From Streptomyces mirabilis (lineage in GTDB: Bacteria > Actinomycetota > Actinomycetes > Streptomycetales > Streptomycetaceae): a DNA stretch of 64,000 nucleotides. Made by a program: the position numbers and the translations under genes. The stretch covers positions 5,518,001 to 5,582,000 of the forward strand of contig NZ_CP074102.1 of assembly GCF_018310535.1 (NCBI RefSeq), written 5' to 3'. Positions 61,398 to 64,000 of this stretch are shown here, one piece after another. How positions within the stretch are numbered: position 1 is the stretch's first letter; each line of letters begins with the position of its first letter. The notes beneath the pieces were generated by a model. It ran no database searches. It worked only from the letters and a program-made list of their open reading frames with translations, and was not told where the DNA came from.

Positions 61398-61424
61398 GAG
61401 TTATCCCCAGCTCTCCGAACGTGA

Positions 61425-61482
61425 TTGACAAACACGAGCGGTCGCTCGCATTCTGGTGAAACGCGAGCGATCTCTCGTGTTT
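61425..61482 (+). promoter_or_regulatory. MMPL promoter and large TetR palindrome
   Basis: AAACACGAGCGGTCGCTCGC (61430-61449) and GCGAGCGATCTCTCGTGTTT (61463-61482) are inverted arms, 18 of 20 paired, 13 bases apart. Each arm has its own CGAGCG-type dyad. A -35 TTGACA (61425-61430) and a -10 CATTCT (61449-61454, 18-base spacing) overlap the left arm, so a bound repressor would block the MMPL promoter. Confidence 0.75.
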
Positions 61483-61588
61483 GCCATTCTATGGCAATGG
61501 TCGACCCCTGCTGCCTGCGCACACGACCGGATGGCTGGACGGACGCCGCCGCGCGGACAGGGGGTCACGGTGAAGGGGACACCGCACG

Positions 61589-64000
61589 ATGACCGAAGTC
61601 AACAGCGCGGATGACGGCCACGGGAGCGGCGCGGGGCGCGGGAGGGGCGCGAGCGCCGACGCGAGCGCGGGCGACGAACCGCGAGTGGGCGGAGGCCCGC
61701 CGGAGAGCGGAAGTCCGCCGGCGAAGAGCGGTCCGCGGGCGGGTGACGGCCGCCGGGTGGGCGGTGGCCCGCGAACCGGTCGCGGTGCCCGGGTCGGCGG
61801 CTGGACCCGGTTCGTGACCGCGCGCCCCCGGCTCTCCCTGTTCGTCGCGCTGCTGCTCACCGCGCTCGCCGTGGTCGCCGGCAGCGGGGTCGCCGACCGG
61901 CTGGGCAGCGGCGGCTGGCAGGACCCGACCGCCGAGTCGACGTACGCGACCAAGGCGCTGGAGCGGGAGTTCCCCGCCTCGCAGCCCAATCTGCTGCTCC
62001 TGGTCGGCTCGGGGCGCGCCACGGTCGACGCTCCCTCGGTCGCGGCCGAGGCGAAGCGGCTCGCGGCGCGGCTCGCCGCCGAGCGGGGCGTCACGGGGGT
62101 CGGTTCGTACTGGGCGTCGGGCGCACCGGCGCTGAAGGCGAAGGACGGCCACGAGGCGCTGATCGCCGCGCGGATAACGGGCGACGAGAAGACGGCGAGC
62201 GAGACCCTGGACCGCCTGGCGCCCTTCTATCGAGGGACGCACGGGCCGGTCGAGGTCAGGGTCGGCGGCCCGGTCGCGGTCCAGCACGAGATGCAGACGA
62301 CCATCCGCGAGGACCTGACCCGGGCCGAGATGATCGCCCTGCCGGTGACCCTCGTGCTGCTGGTGATGGTCTTCGGAAGCGCGATCGCGGCCCTGCTGCC
62401 GCTCGGCGTGGGCATCGTCGCGATCCTGGGCACGAACGCGGTACTGCGCGGCCTCACCGAGTTCACCGACGTCTCGGTCTTCGCGATGAACCTCACCACG
62501 GCCCTGGGACTCGGCCTCGCCATCGACTACGCCCTGTTCATCGTTCGCAGATTCCGCGAGGAACTGGCCAAGGGCACCGCGCCCTCCCCGAGCTCTCCAC
62601 CGGGTTCGAGCAGGGAAGACGCCATCACGGCCATCGCCACGACCCTGCGCACCGCGGGCCGCACGGTCCTCTTCTCCTCCCTCACGGTCGCCGTCTCCCT
62701 GGCCGCGATGCTGCTCTTCCCGCAGTACTTCCTGCGCTCCTTCGCCTACGCGGGCATCGCCGTGGTGCTGTTGGCCGCAGCCGCCGCTCTGGTTCTGCTC
62801 CCGGCGGCGCTGGTGCTGCTCGGCCACCGGGTGAACTCGCTGGATCTGCGCCGCCTGTTCCGGCGCGGCAGGCCGACGGCGAGCGCGGACGGGGCCGCCT
62901 GGGGACGCATGGCCTCCCTCGTCATGCGCAGGGCGCCGGTCTTCGCCGTCGCCACCACCGTCGGGCTGATCGTGCTCGGACTGCCCTTCCTGGGCGTGAA
63001 GTTCGGCACCGCGGACGACCGCCAGCTGCCCTCGGGTGCCGAGTCCCACGTCGTCCAGCAGCACATACGGGACGGCTTCCCGGGCAGCCCCGGTGGTGCC
63101 CTGGAGGTGCTCGCGGAGGGGCGGGCGAGCGAGGCCCAGTACACGGCCTACAAGGACCGGATCGCCGCACTGCCCGAGGTGCTGCGGGTGGACGGGCCCC
63201 TGGCGCAGGGTGACTCGGCCTACTTCACGGTGCTGCCGAACGGCGAGGCCGTCGGCGACGGAGCCCAGCGGCTGGTGCGCGAACTGCGCGCGACACAGGC
63301 CCCGTTCGACACGGCGGTGACCGGCACGGCGGCGGTCCTGGTCGACTCCAAGCACGCGATAGCCGACCGGCTCCCCTGGGCCGCGGCCTTCATCGCGATC
63401 GTCACCCTGCTCCTGGTCTTCCTTCTCACCGGCAGCGTGCTGATCCCGATCCAGGCGGTGCTGCTCAACGCGCTCAGCCTGACGGCGATGTTCGGTGCGG
63501 TGGTCTGGGTCTTCCAGGACGGCCATCTGTCGGGCCTGCTCGGCTTCACCAGCCCGGGATCGATAGAGACGACGCTCCCCGTCCTCATGTTCTGCGTCGC
63601 CTTCGGCCTCTCCATGGACTACGGAGTCTTCCTGCTCTCCCGGATAAAGGAGGAGTACGACCACACGGGCGACCACCGGGAGGCGGTCCGCTTCGGTCTC
63701 CAGCGCACCGGCGGACTGATCACCGCGGCCGCGGTCATCCTCGCCGTGGTGATGGTCGCGATCGGCACCTCACGCGTGACCAACACCAAGATGCTCGGCC
63801 TGGGCATCGCGCTCGCCGTGCTGATGGACGCGATGGTCGTCCGCAGTCTGCTGGTCCCGGCGGTCATGCGCCTCACGGGCCGCGCGACCTGGTGGGCACC
63901 GGGGCCGCTGCGGCGCTTCCACGACCGGTTCGGACTGAGCGAGGGCGAGGCGGAGCCGGACAGCACCTGGCAGGCGGACGACCAGGCGGACGAGCGGGCG
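61589..64000 (+). CDS. MMPL family RND transporter (3' end cut by window edge)
   Basis: From ATG 61589 the frame is open to the right edge (804 codons, no stop). After a long Gly/Arg/Pro-rich cytoplasmic start (about residues 1-70) come TM1 (RLSLFVALLLTALAVVAGSG), the first outer domain with VEVRVGGPVAVQHEMQTTI, TMs 2-6 with AMNLTTALGLGLAIDYALFI (the MMPL proton-relay Asp-Tyr pair), TM7 and a second outer domain (LPSGAESHVVQQHIRDGFPG), and TMs 8-12 with FGLSMDYGVFLLSR. The ending (SEGEAEPDSTWQADDQADER) is near the true C-terminus. It exports lipids or drugs; the divergent TetR should regulate it. Confidence 0.93.
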   Translation, partial: MTEVNSADDGHGSGAGRGRGASADASAGDEPRVGGGPPESGSPPAKSGPRAGDGRRVGGGPRTGRGARVGGWTRFVTARPRLSLFVALLLTALAVVAGSGVADRLGSGGWQDPTAESTYATKALEREFPASQPNLLLLVGSGRATVDAPSVAAEAKRLAARLAAERGVTGVGSYWASGAPALKAKDGHEALIAARITGDEKTASETLDRLAPFYRGTHGPVEVRVGGPVAVQHEMQTTIREDLTRAEMIALPVTLVLLVMVFGSAIAALLPLGVGIVAILGTNAVLRGLTEFTDVSVFAMNLTTALGLGLAIDYALFIVRRFREELAKGTAPSPSSPPGSSREDAITAIATTLRTAGRTVLFSSLTVAVSLAAMLLFPQYFLRSFAYAGIAVVLLAAAAALVLLPAALVLLGHRVNSLDLRRLFRRGRPTASADGAAWGRMASLVMRRAPVFAVATTVGLIVLGLPFLGVKFGTADDRQLPSGAESHVVQQHIRDGFPGSPGGALEVLAEGRASEAQYTAYKDRIAALPEVLRVDGPLAQGDSAYFTVLPNGEAVGDGAQRLVRELRATQAPFDTAVTGTAAVLVDSKHAIADRLPWAAAFIAIVTLLLVFLLTGSVLIPIQAVLLNALSLTAMFGAVVWVFQDGHLSGLLGFTSPGSIETTLPVLMFCVAFGLSMDYGVFLLSRIKEEYDHTGDHREAVRFGLQRTGGLITAAAVILAVVMVAIGTSRVTNTKMLGLGIALAVLMDAMVVRSLLVPAVMRLTGRATWWAPGPLRRFHDRFGLSEGEAEPDSTWQADDQADERA

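Noticed and set aside
61565..63676. A 703-codon minus-strand frame opposite the MMPL gene
   Set aside because: Shadow composition without domains; the MMPL frame on the plus strand, open to the window edge, has clear transmembrane and proton-relay motifs.

Overview
The window is very GC-rich, codons end almost always in G or C, GTG starts and 4-base stop/start overlaps are frequent, and there are many Sec and Tat secreted proteins, XRE-DUF397 pairs and TetR/LacI/PucR regulators. This is a Streptomyces chromosome. Gene order (methylcrotonyl-CoA carboxylase, TetR, acyl-CoA dehydrogenase at the left; citA, then a copper ATPase and chaperone at the right) matches, from memory, the SCO2776 to about SCO2730 region of S. 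coelicolor; no alignment was run. No rRNA, tRNA, CRISPR array or complete insertion sequence was seen.

Layout. 1-7.6 kb: start of a leucine-catabolism carboxylase, its likely TetR with two operators, a broken small gene, acyl-CoA dehydrogenase, TesB thioesterase, cation diffusion facilitator, and a MacB/FtsX-type ABC pair. 7.6-18.9 kb: a small secreted protein, a probable phosphatase, then a PucR regulator divergent from a symporter-ureohydrolase-ThDP decarboxylase operon (guanidino-compound use), a secreted endonuclease I and a GT39-type membrane glycosyltransferase. 18.9-21.9 kb: a small accessory patch (TetR, XRE-DUF397 pair, two unknown small proteins, one frameshifted small gene). 21.9-33.1 kb: an envelope and secretion region with a beta-lactamase-fold hydrolase, a phytase-like esterase, a full-length ABC exporter, two small secreted proteins, an S28 peptidase, a lipoprotein and a Tat-exported GH3 enzyme.

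33.4-40.4 kb: extra copies of AroA and HemC (convergent), a TIM-barrel isomerase, an EACC1 gene followed by the remnant of a caspase/periplasmic-binding-protein effector, a MarR-GNAT fusion and a Tat phospholipase C. 40.6-51.7 kb: two sugar-type catabolic units, a LacI regulator divergent from an oxidoreductase-DUF993-isomerase operon, and a complete ribose operon (rbsR-A-CB-K-D, with permease and binding protein fused). 51.8-56.3 kb: a truncated SDR gene, a RecD2-like helicase and citrate synthase. 56.3-64 kb: a copper operon under a CsoR-type operator, a PrsW-like membrane protease, and a TetR divergent from an MMPL transporter that runs off the right edge.

The most unusual items are the EACC1/caspase-effector remnant with an in-frame 30-bp duplication (36.7-37.7 kb), the second EPSP synthase with Ala at the position of E. 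coli Gly96, the CsoR operator overlapping a stop codon, the RbsC-RbsB fusion, and several single-lesion small genes.
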